Positions 1-6,234 of a DNA stretch of 6,234 bases are shown here, piece by piece. The position numbers and the translations under genes were made by a program. Numbering within the stretch: the first letter of the stretch is position 1; each line of letters begins with the position of its first letter. The stretch comes from Deltaproteobacteria bacterium (GTDB lineage Bacteria; Desulfobacterota; Desulfobacteria; Desulfobacterales; JAFDDL01), in contig JAFDDL010000233.1 in NCBI GenBank assembly GCA_019310865.1, positions 1-6,234 of the forward strand, written 5' to 3'. The notes under the pieces were generated by a model. It saw only the letters and a program-made list of their open reading frames with translations, did no database searches and was not told the origin of the DNA.

Positions 1-476
1 AGAATGGCATCGTCGCCTGAAAACTGTTTGATCCACGTTTTACCGCCGTTTTCAGTGTAGAAAATAGTCCCCCACTCGCCTGCAGTCCAACCTTTCCGGG
101 CATCTGCAAAGCATACCGATGTCAGTAAAATATCCTCCGTGATCTTCTGCGGGATCCATGTGGCGCCGCCGTCCGTGGTATGCAACACCGTCGAGCCGCT
201 GCCCACCACCCAACCGTTGTCTCGATCGACAAAATCGACACTGGACAGAAGTTTATCCGTGCCGCTTTGCTGGTGGGTCCAGCTCTTTCCCCCATCTTTC
301 GTGTGAATGATTTTACCGAAGTACCCCACCGCCCATCCATGCGTGCCGTCTACAAAATCCACGCTGAACAGGTTCTCTTTGAGTTTTATGGGGTCTGCCG
401 GCTGCGCTTTCGGTGATGAAAACGAAAGCAAGAGGACGAAAATAGAAAGGGCAAAGGGAATGAGTTGTTTCCGCAT
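1..476 (-). CDS. Exported YCF48/BNR-type beta-propeller protein (3' part cut by window edge)
   Basis: The frame reads from ATG at 476 to the left edge without a stop, giving 158 complete residues; the C-terminus is outside the window. Residues 1 to about 24 look like a Sec signal peptide: basic MRKQ, a hydrophobic core ending LLLSF, then SSPKAQPA. Three tandem repeats follow at about 37-71, 79-112 and 119-153. Each has an aromatic/Asp strand, a GW(A/V/T) core and an Asp-box-like turn (TKDGGKSW, TTDGGATW, TENGGKTW). This is the pattern of YCF48/BNR propellers. In phototrophs YCF48 helps assemble photosystem II; nothing here suggests photosynthesis, so a generic periplasmic or surface propeller is more likely and the partner is unknown. 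The start is well supported: GGAAGG lies 6 bases upstream (483-488). It is separated from the regulator by 396 bases and is probably a separate transcription unit. Family is confident; function is not. Confidence 0.88.
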   Translation of the reverse strand, partial: MRKQLIPFALSIFVLLLSFSSPKAQPADPIKLKENLFSVDFVDGTHGWAVGYFGKIIHTKDGGKSWTHQQSGTDKLLSSVDFVDRDNGWVVGSGSTVLHTTDGGATWIPQKITEDILLTSVCFADARKGWTAGEWGTIFYTENGGKTWIKQFSGDDAI

Positions 477-537
477 CAGATTCCTTCCTGTGAAAGGTGA
501 AAATTTAGATTGATAACCATTATTTTGAAGTGAGCCT

Positions 538-567
538 AATAAATGAATTTTATCCATTGAAAGTCAA
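538..567 (-). promoter_or_regulatory. Candidate sigma-70 promoter of the propeller gene
   Basis: On the minus strand TTGACT (562-567, five of six bases match the -35 consensus) is followed after 18 bases by TTTATT (538-543, four of six match the -10 consensus). Transcription would start near 531 and leave a leader of about 55 nt before the ATG at 476. The -35 box is part of the dyad element at 556-567, so a protein bound there could block or replace this promoter. In such AT-rich DNA the -10 match is weak evidence, and no other sigma-70 candidate was clearly better. Confidence 0.35.
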
Positions 568-594
568 GTTCTTTTTTGAGCAATTGAAAGTCAA
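556..594. repeat. Two identical 12-bp elements with TTGA-N3-TCAA dyads, possible activator binding sites
   Basis: ATTGAAAGTCAA occurs at 556-567 and again at 583-594, identical over 12 bases and 27 bp apart. Each copy contains an inverted repeat, TTGA-AAG-TCAA, as expected for a site bound by a dimeric HTH protein. A looser relative (TTGAAGTGAG) begins near 526. Relative to the sigma-54-like promoter at 687-702 (predicted start 713) the two dyad centres lie near -151 and -124, within the range usual for upstream sites of sigma-54 activators. The left copy also contains the -35 box of the leftward promoter. Which protein binds is unknown; the PAS/AAA+/Fis regulator next door is the obvious candidate by proximity only. 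The 27-bp spacing is not a whole number of helical turns. Confidence 0.4.
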
Positions 595-686
595 AAATTC
601 TTTTACTTGAGACTATTTAAGATAAGTGGTGCTGTTTACATCAAGGGGCAAGATGTTCCGCTTCCCGGCGTCGTGAACAGAATTTG

Positions 687-702
687 TGGCCATAAGGTTG
701 CG
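687..702 (+). promoter_or_regulatory. Candidate sigma-54 (-24/-12) promoter
   Basis: TGGC (687-690), seven bases, then TTGC (698-701) reproduces the sigma-54 consensus TGGCAC-N5-TTGC(A/T) at both invariant dinucleotides and at exact spacing. Mismatches are CA instead of AC after TGGC, and G instead of A/T after TTGC. The predicted start is about 713. It faces right, towards the 3' end of the convergent regulator gene, and no protein gene lies downstream; a terminator does, at 820-846. Eight fixed positions would match by chance roughly once in 65,000 positions, so a chance hit in this spacer is unlikely but possible over a whole genome. Confidence 0.38.
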
Positions 703-712
703 CCACTGGTAT

Positions 713-846
713 TTCATGTTCACTAAATAGAAACAAAAATCATGCCAGGAAAAAGAGCATGCCCATTTAAAATTTAACTCTCTGTAATAATAATATTAAA
801 ACACCCTTTGGAGAACAAATGGGGGGCCGCTCCCAAATTATTTTTT
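713..846 (+). ncRNA. Possible small RNA of about 134 nt between a sigma-54-like promoter and a terminator
   Basis: The call rests only on layout: a plus-strand sigma-54-like promoter with predicted start near 713, and a plus-strand intrinsic terminator ending at 846, with no protein gene between. The interval contains one further small hairpin, CATGC (741-745) with GCATG (757-761) around an 11-base A-rich loop, and long A/U-rich single-stranded stretches of the kind Hfq binds. I recognise no known RNA family. The only open frames inside are 11-12 codons long; one has no ribosome binding site and the other overlaps the terminator. If real, its expression would depend on a sigma-54 activator, and one is encoded next door. 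It could also be nothing more than a terminator with an unrelated promoter-like match. Confidence 0.22.
820..846 (+). terminator. Plus-strand rho-independent terminator
   Basis: TGGGGG (820-825) pairs with CTCCCA (830-835) around a GCCG loop (826-829), giving six pairs including one G-U. AAATTATTTTTT follows (835-846), supplying the U tract. On the minus strand the same stem has an A-C mismatch and no proper U tract, so the signal is oriented for rightward transcription. That is notable, because no gene recognised in this window is transcribed rightwards; it implies a plus-strand transcript ending here, or antisense protection of the regulator gene. Confidence 0.5.
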
Positions 847-872
847 ACTATATATAACAAAATTGGCATATA

Positions 873-2360
873 TCACAAAATTACAACTTTGCGGGCCACC
901 CCTAGTTTCTTGATTCGCGAAAACAATGTGTGGGGATTCAAGCCCAAAACTTTTGCGGCACCCTTTTCCCCACTGACCCGCCCATGGGTCATTTTCAATG
1001 CCCGCATGATATGTTCTCGCTCAACTTGTTCCATGGGGGCAATTTCTCGTGTCGCACGGGTTGCACTTTTCTTTGGCAGCCAGTCCTCCAGTTCGAGGCG
1101 GTCCCCCTGGCTGACAATCAATGCCCGCTCTATGATATTCTCCAGCTCGCGGACGTTGCCGGGTAAGTCATATGCCATCAGGGCATTTAATGTTTTCTGG
1201 GGAATTTTAACAGACTGCTTCCCTGTCTTGGGTCCATATTTAATGATAAAATGCCTTACCAGAACAGGGATGTCCTCCTTTCTGTCGCGAAGGGGAGGGA
1301 CATGAATTGGAAATACGTTCAACCGATAGAAAAGGTCTTCACGGAACGCACCTTTTTCCACCGCGCTTTCCAGATCGCGGTTGGTAGCGGCAATGATACG
1401 GACATCCACCTTATAGGTACGCGAACCGCCGACACGCTCAAACTCACCTTCCTGCAGCACCCGGAGCAGATTTACCTGAAGCGCCAGGGGAAGATCCCCG
1501 ATCTCGTCCAGGAACAGGGTCCCACGATCGGCCAGTTCAAATCGACCCGCCCGCTGTGCCAATGCCCCGGTAAAAGCACCTTTTTCATGCCCGAAAAGCT
1601 CGCTTTCAATGAGGTTCTCGGGCAGGGCCGCACAATTGACTTTAACCAGCGGTCGATCCTTTCGACGGCTGATTCCATGAATGGCCCGGGCGACCAGCTC
1701 CTTGCCGGTGCCGGTTTCCCCCATCACCAGAACATTGGTATCCGTGTCCGCCACCTGCTCGATGTTGCGCATCACCTTTTTCAATGCATAGCTCTGCCCG
1801 ATGATTTCTCCGAAATTATGCTCGATACGAATCTCTTCCTGCAGATAAATATTTTCTTCCTGCAGCCGTTCTTTTAGCTTTTCAAGCTCCTTTTGGGCCT
1901 GCTTTCGCCGGGTAATATCCCGCATGATGGCCTGGATATAGGTCCCTGAGTTCAGTTCGATTCGCTTCAGACTGACCTCGGCATAAAACATCAGCCCGTT
2001 GCGGCGGATATGTCGCCACTCAAAATATTGATCTTCGCCCTTTAATGCGGCGCTGATTCTTTTGGTGGCCTCAGATTCGGATCTTTTCCCGTCCGGTTGC
2101 ACCGGTGGTGATAAATCAAAGGGGGTTTTTCCGATCACCTGGTCCCGCGGGTAGCCAAACAAGGCCTCCGTTTTTTGATTGCAATCTGCAATGATTCCGT
2201 TCTTTAAAATGAAAATCCCATCACCGGCCTCTTCAAACAACGTCCGATAACGGGTTTCACTTTCCCGATAGGTTTCCTTGGTTCGCCTGAGTTCAGAGAT
2301 TTCCTGTTCCAGCCTTAATATATTCTGGGTCAGACTCTCATCTGGTTGCTTTTCCGCCAT
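873..2360 (-). CDS. PAS-domain sigma-54-dependent transcriptional activator (NtrC-type AAA+, Fis-type HTH)
   Basis: A cytoplasmic enhancer-binding protein that hydrolyses ATP to open sigma-54 RNA polymerase promoters. Numbered from the chosen start (495 aa): a short coiled coil at 12-32, a PAS sensor with PAC tail at about 33-154, a coiled-coil linker at 155-182, the AAA+ domain at about 183-419, and a Fis-type HTH at about 461-487 ending six residues after KKLGV. All AAA+ motifs are intact: Walker A GETGTGKE (214-221), GAFTGA sigma-54 contact loop (261-266), Walker B TLFLDE (281-286), sensor I AATNRDL (324-330), arginine fingers R340 and R346, and sensor II GNVRE (401-405). There is no response-regulator receiver domain, so control is probably by a ligand or redox signal at the PAS domain. 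Start choice: AGAGGA (2368-2373) lies 7 bases before the ATG at 2360. The upstream in-frame ATG at 2387 has no ribosome binding site and sits in a hairpin loop; it would add 9 residues. It lies 46 bases behind hyuB and is probably co-transcribed with hyuAB. Confidence 0.95.
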   Translation of the reverse strand: MAEKQPDESLTQNILRLEQEISELRRTKETYRESETRYRTLFEEAGDGIFILKNGIIADCNQKTEALFGYPRDQVIGKTPFDLSPPVQPDGKRSESEATKRISAALKGEDQYFEWRHIRRNGLMFYAEVSLKRIELNSGTYIQAIMRDITRRKQAQKELEKLKERLQEENIYLQEEIRIEHNFGEIIGQSYALKKVMRNIEQVADTDTNVLVMGETGTGKELVARAIHGISRRKDRPLVKVNCAALPENLIESELFGHEKGAFTGALAQRAGRFELADRGTLFLDEIGDLPLALQVNLLRVLQEGEFERVGGSRTYKVDVRIIAATNRDLESAVEKGAFREDLFYRLNVFPIHVPPLRDRKEDIPVLVRHFIIKYGPKTGKQSVKIPQKTLNALMAYDLPGNVRELENIIERALIVSQGDRLELEDWLPKKSATRATREIAPMEQVEREHIMRALKMTHGRVSGEKGAAKVLGLNPHTLFSRIKKLGVARKVVIL

Positions 2361-2367
2361 GGATGGA

Positions 2368-2373
2368 TCCTCT
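2368..2373 (-). promoter_or_regulatory. Ribosome binding site deciding the regulator start
   Basis: AGAGGA on the minus strand, with a 7-base spacer, precedes the ATG at 2358-2360. No purine-rich site lies before the alternative ATG at 2385-2387, whose upstream bases read CCTATTAAAATCTAAAA. This is the main reason for preferring the shorter 495-residue protein. Confidence 0.65.
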
Positions 2374-2374
2374 G

Positions 2375-2396
2375 AATCTAAAACCATTTTTAGATT
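2375..2396 (-). repeat. Perfect 9-bp inverted repeat between hyuB and the regulator
   Basis: AATCTAAAA and TTTTAGATT flank a 4-base loop, ATGG on the minus strand. The hairpin lies 10 bases beyond the hyuB stop and ends 1 base before the ribosome binding site of the regulator. With one G-C pair per stem it is a weak RNA hairpin, and no clean U tract follows, so it is not a standard terminator. It could act as a DNA operator, as an RNA element tuning regulator translation, or as a processing site that sets different levels of enzyme and regulator. The upstream ATG at 2387 falls in its loop. Confidence 0.5.
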
Positions 2397-2406
2397 TTAA
2401 TAGGCA

Positions 2407-4155
2407 CTATTTACCGCCCCTTCGTTTATTTGTCCCCACCACATCCACCTCCATCCGCACCGGGTCGATCACCACGCCGTAATCTTCTTCAGCGCTTTTT
2501 ACAGACACCAGCTCATCGATGACATCGTCAAGAACCTTGTCGATATCACGTTCAAAAGGATCGCCATAACCGCCCCCGCCGGCTTCCTTGATGTCATAAA
2601 TATCCCCTGCGTTGAGCATCACGAACTTATGCACACCGGGGTCATCGACGGTGCCGTCAGCCCTTCGTACGACCAGTTTGCTCGGCTGGGGCCCTTTTCC
2701 TCCCACGATGCCGAAGGGTGCGGTTTCAGGCATCAATCCATCGCCGAAGTTATCCGAAAGAATATTGTCGGCATCAACCCGCCACACGTAAGAGGTACCC
2801 ATCCCCCCGCGCCATTTTCCGGGGCCTGCGCTGTCCTGGAGATACTCGTATTCCATTATGGAGTAGGGACACACCAATTCGTGCAGTTCCGGGTCCGGCG
2901 ACCGCAATCCGCCGGCGCAGGAAATCACTCCCAAGTGATCCCATCCATCATATCCCAGCGTGGCCCCTGCGCCTCCCTTGCTCATGAAATGGATATCACC
3001 GAAAAGCCTTCCCGTTCGTGGGTTGAAGCCCATTGTGGCCGGAGCGGACCATCGCGCCCAGGCAGCCTGGATGCGCTCCGGAACAGCCTGGGCCAGGGCC
3101 AGCCAGACCGCCTCAACGATGGTGGCCGTTGTGCAGATGGTGCTGGCCGTGCAGGCGGCAGGCTCCAGGCAATTCACAACGCTGCCGGGCGGGGCGATGA
3201 GGTCAATGGGCCGAAGCGCCCCCTCATTTTTTCGGATGTTGGGATCAATGGTCAAAAATGTCGCCAGGCAGGTGGAGGAGAAGGTATTGGCTACCGTACT
3301 GTTGATGGATCCCTGAACCTGAGGGTCGGAACCGGAATAGTCAAAAACGATATGATCCCCATTGACACGAACCGTCACCTTGATCTTGACCATCTTATCC
3401 CGGTCGAATCCGTCGTGATCCATGTGCCGCTCTGCGGTGTATTCGCCGTCGGGAATCTTCAAAATCTCTTCGCGCATATGCTTTTCGGTGGCATCGATAA
3501 TCTCCACCACGGCCTGTTCCAGGGTCTCTAGACCGTTTATCCGTATGTCGCGTTTCAGTTTTCGTTCTCCCACCTTGGTGGCTCCCACCAGACAGTTCAA
3601 ATCTCCCTCCACCAGAGACTCCATTCGCACATTTTTCAAAATCAAGCCCCAGACGCTCTTGTTGTATCGCCCCTTGTTGTAGAGTTTGGAAGGTGGAATC
3701 CGTATTCCCTCCTGCCAGATGGAATCCGCCTCCGGATTGTATCCGCAACACCCCGTTGCACCGGTATCGGCCATATGCCCTTTGGCCGCCGCCCAAAACA
3801 CGATACGATCACCGGAGAAAATCGGCCGCACCACGGTAAAATCCGGCATATGGTTGTTTCCCCCCAGGTACGGATCGTTGGTCAGGATCACATCCCCTTC
3901 ATGAACATCATCCCCGTAATAGTCGATGATCGATTTCATACAATAGGGAAGGGCACCGGCCAGGACCGCGATATACGGCCGTTGAGCGATCATGCGCCCT
4001 TCGGCATCAAAGATCCCGGTAACAAAATCCCTGGCCTCACTGAAAATGGGAGAATGGGAGGTCCGCATCATGGTCTCGCCCATTTCGCTGCAAACGGCTT
4101 CAAACCGGTTGGCCAGAACGGATCGGAGTATCGGATCGAGTGTGTCTTTTGCCAT
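2407..4155 (-). CDS. hyuB: Hydantoinase B / acetone-carboxylase-type catalytic subunit
   Basis: A 582-residue protein, a normal length for HyuB, covering the Hydantoinase_B domain over nearly all of its length. Recognisable family signatures: SHSPIFSEARDFVTGIFD (33-50), GDVILTNDPYLGGNNHMPDF (87-106), KGHMADTGA (125-133), EGIRIPP (149-155), and the C-terminal EAGGGGYGDP (524-533). His102, Asp105, His127 and Asp130 sit in the two conserved H-x2-D motifs and are plausible metal ligands by family analogy (inference). Relatives open cyclic amides such as hydantoins or 5-oxoproline, or carboxylate ketones such as acetone and acetophenone, always with a HyuA partner that uses ATP. Substrate cannot be told from sequence alone. 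Cysteines cluster in places (136-137; 329, 335, 341), including a TASTICTTATIV stretch where many homologues are less Cys-rich to my recollection. The start is sound: AAGGAG (4162-4167) is 6 bases upstream and overlaps the hyuA stop, which suggests translational coupling. The product is cytoplasmic; no signal peptide. Confidence 0.95.
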   Translation of the reverse strand: MAKDTLDPILRSVLANRFEAVCSEMGETMMRTSHSPIFSEARDFVTGIFDAEGRMIAQRPYIAVLAGALPYCMKSIIDYYGDDVHEGDVILTNDPYLGGNNHMPDFTVVRPIFSGDRIVFWAAAKGHMADTGATGCCGYNPEADSIWQEGIRIPPSKLYNKGRYNKSVWGLILKNVRMESLVEGDLNCLVGATKVGERKLKRDIRINGLETLEQAVVEIIDATEKHMREEILKIPDGEYTAERHMDHDGFDRDKMVKIKVTVRVNGDHIVFDYSGSDPQVQGSINSTVANTFSSTCLATFLTIDPNIRKNEGALRPIDLIAPPGSVVNCLEPAACTASTICTTATIVEAVWLALAQAVPERIQAAWARWSAPATMGFNPRTGRLFGDIHFMSKGGAGATLGYDGWDHLGVISCAGGLRSPDPELHELVCPYSIMEYEYLQDSAGPGKWRGGMGTSYVWRVDADNILSDNFGDGLMPETAPFGIVGGKGPQPSKLVVRRADGTVDDPGVHKFVMLNAGDIYDIKEAGGGGYGDPFERDIDKVLDDVIDELVSVKSAEEDYGVVIDPVRMEVDVVGTNKRRGGK

Positions 4156-4166
4156 GGTGCGCTCCT

Positions 4167-6234
4167 TTACTGAATGCTTTCTTTCAATTTGGCGATGATT
4201 TCTTCAAGCTTCTCGCTCTTTCGGTACAGGACGTAATTGTTGTATGAATCGCAGATCAGATCAAAATCCGGAGGTACGACAATTGTTGTTGTCGGCTCTT
4301 CAACGATGGCCGGGCCGAACACCAGATTCCCGTGTTTCAGGACAAGGCCGTCATAAACAGGCGTTTCGATGAACTGGTCTTCAAAGTACACTTGACGCTT
4401 GTTTTTCAGGGCACTTGAAGCGTCCGGGGGGTAACGCGGGCTGTCTTTAAACGCCGGCTTGACGGTCTCACCGATGGCCTGCAGGCGGATATTGATCAGC
4501 TCCAGCTCAGCGCCCGGCATGGAGTAGCCGTAAAGGTTGTCGTGGGTCTTGTGAAACAGTTCGGCAAGGGACGCCATATCTTCATCACGGATTTCACCTG
4601 AGGAGGACATGGGTAGGGCGACGTTCACCTCATTAAATTGCCCCAGGTATCTGATATCCGATGTGAAGCCTGCCTGCACCCGCTCTTCGGGGATGCCTTC
4701 GGTGGCAAGGGTGGATATCGCCTCCTTGAGCAGGTCGTCGCATATGGATTTTACCCGATTCGTATCAAGATGTTTAAATTCCGCCGTGTAGGTGTGCACA
4801 TAGTCGTGTTTAAGATCACTCATCAGCATGCCGGATGCACAAAAAACCGAGGATCCCCGCGGGACGATGATCAACGGCATTTCCTGATCCTTTGCAATTT
4901 GCGCCGCATGGATCGGACCCGCGCCTCCGGCAACAACCATGGCAAATTTCATGGGATTATGTCCCTTGGACACGGATACCATGCTCACTCCCATGGCCAT
5001 GTTGATATTGATCATCTTGTATATACCGGCGGCCGCTTCGGTCACAGAGAGTCCCAATTTGTTTGCGATCCTGTCTTCAATGGCCTTTTCCGCCGCTTTC
5101 TTGTCGAGGATCAACGCGCCACCATGGAAATAATCCGGAGACAGATAGCCCAGAATCAGGTCCGCATCCGTGACCGTCGGTTCCCTGCCGCCCTTGCCGT
5201 AACAGACCGGGCCCGGGTCCGCACCGGCGCTCTGGGGCCCTACCTGCAGCATGCCGGCCGCATCGACGGAGGCGATACTCCCACCACCGGCACCAATGGT
5301 TTCGATATAGAGGGTGGGCAGCGCCATCCGGTACCCGCCGATCTCCCCCTCGGTGGTGATCGTGGGCCGGCCGTCCTTGATCAGACATACGTCGAAACTC
5401 GTGCCGCCCATATCAACAGTAATGATGTTGTCCAATCCATGGATGCTGCTGACAAACTGGCCGGCCACAGGCCCCCCTGCCGGCCCTGAAAGCAGGGTGT
5501 TCACGGCAAAGCGGCTGCTCATCTCCGGAGACATCACACCACCGTTGGACTGCATGATCAGAAGCAGGCCGTTGAAACCGCTCTGATTGAGTCCGCTCTC
5601 GGCGCGCTGCAGATATCCGGACAGAATGGGTCCCACATAGGCGTTTAAGGCAACGGTGCTGTTTCGCTCGTAGACCCGCACCTGGGGCAGAATTTCGCTG
5701 GAAAGGGAAATATAGGTATCCGGAAACGCCTCTCGGAGCAATTCTCCGATTTTCTTTTCATTATCAGTGTTTATGTACGAAAAGATCGTGCTGGCACCAA
5801 TGGCCTCATAGTCTTCACGCTGCATGCGTTTAATAATTGCCTGCATTTCCGCTTCATCCACCGGCAGGGCGATATTGCCGTCCTGGTCCACGCGCTCGGT
5901 AACTGTAAAAATATCCCGCCGCCGGACCAAGGGTTCGGGCGGATCGTAACGCGAATCGTACTGCCGATCCCTGAGCCCCCGCCGCATGTTCAGAACATCC
6001 CTGAAACCCTTGGTGGTGATAAAGGCGGTCTTTGCACCGTTTCGGGTCAAAACGGCATTGGTGGTGATGGTGGTACCGTGGACAATGATCTGCACCTTGC
6101 TTAAAAACGCTTCATACGCCAGATCGACATAACGGGCAATTTCGGTAAGCCCGTTTACCACCCCGATCGAGGGGTTCTTTGGTGTCGACAACGATTTAAA
6201 AATATCGTGGCGGCCGTCTTCATCCACCAGCAAA
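4167..6234 (-). CDS. hyuA: Hydantoinase A / acetone-carboxylase-type ATP-binding subunit (5' end cut by window edge)
   Basis: The frame is open to the right edge and encodes 688 residues here. The first visible residues (LVDEDGR, after a TTG at 6233) match the interior of the HyuA N-terminal strand-turn, which normally follows a GIDVGGTFTD phosphate motif. So the true start and that motif lie about 15-20 codons outside the window, and 6233 is not a real start. Domains in order: N-terminal Hydant_A_N, with HGTTITTNAVL at 52-62; the central ASKHA-fold Hydantoinase_A domain, with DMGGTSFDVCLI (273-284 region), IGAGGGSIA (313-321), SAGADPGPVCYGKGG (335-349) and the nucleotide-binding VVAGGAGPIHA (433-443); then a C-terminal domain ending in GPAIVEEPTTTIVVPP (640-655). 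This subunit activates the substrate by ATP-dependent phosphorylation, and HyuB completes the reaction. The VPRGSSVFCASGML segment (457-470) has Phe-Cys-Ala-Ser where many hydantoinases have a Gly-x-x-Ser-Ala-type loop, so the substrate may not be hydantoin. It lies 11 bases before hyuB. Cytoplasmic. Confidence 0.95.
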   Translation of the reverse strand, partial: LLVDEDGRHDIFKSLSTPKNPSIGVVNGLTEIARYVDLAYEAFLSKVQIIVHGTTITTNAVLTRNGAKTAFITTKGFRDVLNMRRGLRDRQYDSRYDPPEPLVRRRDIFTVTERVDQDGNIALPVDEAEMQAIIKRMQREDYEAIGASTIFSYINTDNEKKIGELLREAFPDTYISLSSEILPQVRVYERNSTVALNAYVGPILSGYLQRAESGLNQSGFNGLLLIMQSNGGVMSPEMSSRFAVNTLLSGPAGGPVAGQFVSSIHGLDNIITVDMGGTSFDVCLIKDGRPTITTEGEIGGYRMALPTLYIETIGAGGGSIASVDAAGMLQVGPQSAGADPGPVCYGKGGREPTVTDADLILGYLSPDYFHGGALILDKKAAEKAIEDRIANKLGLSVTEAAAGIYKMININMAMGVSMVSVSKGHNPMKFAMVVAGGAGPIHAAQIAKDQEMPLIIVPRGSSVFCASGMLMSDLKHDYVHTYTAEFKHLDTNRVKSICDDLLKEAISTLATEGIPEERVQAGFTSDIRYLGQFNEVNVALPMSSSGEIRDEDMASLAELFHKTHDNLYGYSMPGAELELINIRLQAIGETVKPAFKDSPRYPPDASSALKNKRQVYFEDQFIETPVYDGLVLKHGNLVFGPAIVEEPTTTIVVPPDFDLICDSYNNYVLYRKSEKLEEIIAKLKESIQ

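Larger units (their letters stand above)
477..872. other. AT-rich intergenic spacer with regulatory signals
   Basis: No protein gene is supported in these 396 bases. Base composition is clearly more AT-rich than in the flanking genes. What it holds, left to right: the ribosome binding site of the propeller gene, a candidate sigma-70 promoter, two 12-bp dyad elements, an unremarkable stretch at about 600-685, a sigma-54-like promoter, and a plus-strand terminator ending 27 bases before the regulator's stop. I see no convincing minus-strand intrinsic terminator for the regulator operon: the same hairpin read leftwards has an A-C mismatch and is followed by AUUUGUUCUCC rather than a clean U tract. 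Confidence 0.7.

Noticed and set aside
686..706. GTGGC/GCCAC 5-bp inverted repeat over the sigma-54-like promoter
   Set aside because: Short arms around an 11-base loop; it is partly forced by the promoter bases and not strong enough to call an operator.
742..777. Eleven-residue open frame (MPGKRACPFKI) inside the putative small RNA
   Set aside because: No ribosome binding site precedes it and its length is easily reached by chance.
848..874. AT-only inverted repeat around the regulator stop (ATATAT arms)
   Set aside because: Too weak as a hairpin and expected by chance in such AT-rich sequence; no U tract follows on the minus strand.
808..1305. Plus-strand open frame starting in the spacer and running into the regulator
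   Set aside because: It begins at a TTG, runs through the terminator stem and U tract, and most of it is antisense to the HTH and AAA+ coding sequence.
1251..1877. 208-codon open frame on the plus strand opposite the regulator
   Set aside because: Antisense shadow of the AAA+ domain; the translation shows no coherent fold or motif.
2629..3531. 300-codon open frame on the plus strand opposite hyuB
   Set aside because: It is fully antisense to a gene with strong family motifs, and its translation is low in complexity and unlike any family I know. It is explained by codon bias of the opposite strand.
4638..5489. 283-codon open frame on the plus strand opposite hyuA
   Set aside because: Same reason: antisense to well-conserved ASKHA motifs, with no recognisable domain and no ribosome binding site of note.
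6231..6233. TTG at the window edge as the start of hyuA
   Set aside because: The following residues match the interior of the HyuA N-terminal region, and the expected phosphate-binding motif is missing, so the gene simply runs off the window.

Overview
The window looks like a piece of a chromosome from an anaerobic, metabolically versatile proteobacterium-like organism, most plausibly a sulfate-reducing member of the Desulfobacterota. This is inference from gene content: a PAS-containing sigma-54 activator next to a two-subunit hydantoinase/carboxylase-type enzyme, plus an exported YCF48-type propeller protein, in moderately GC-rich genes separated by AT-rich spacer. No rRNA, tRNA, CRISPR array or mobile element is visible. 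All confident genes lie on the minus strand.

Right part (6234 to 2407, reading leftwards): hyuA, cut at its 5' end by the window edge, then hyuB 11 bases later. Together they encode the ATP-binding and catalytic halves of a hydantoinase/oxoprolinase/acetone-carboxylase superfamily enzyme. Immediately downstream (2360 to 873) is a sigma-54-dependent activator with PAS, AAA+ (intact GAFTGA) and Fis-type HTH domains. The spacing indicates one transcription unit, so the activator probably senses the substrate or a related signal and controls the enzyme, possibly including its own synthesis. The operon promoter lies outside the window. A perfect 9-bp inverted repeat sits between hyuB and the regulator. 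Together with the ribosome binding site it argues for the internal Met at 2360 as the true regulator start rather than the upstream ATG at 2387.

Middle (872 to 477): a 396-base AT-rich spacer without a convincing protein gene, but with organised signals. There are two identical 12-bp elements, each with a TTGA-N3-TCAA dyad, at 556-567 and 583-594. A sigma-54 -24/-12 match on the plus strand lies at 687-702. A good plus-strand intrinsic terminator lies at 820-846. Read together they suggest a small sigma-54-dependent RNA of about 134 nt, with the dyads at the usual enhancer distance. This is the most interesting possibility in the window and is untested.

Left part (476 to 1): the first 158 complete codons of an exported protein with three YCF48/BNR-like propeller repeats. 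It is probably transcribed leftwards from its own promoter, whose -35 box overlaps one of the dyads, and it continues beyond the window.
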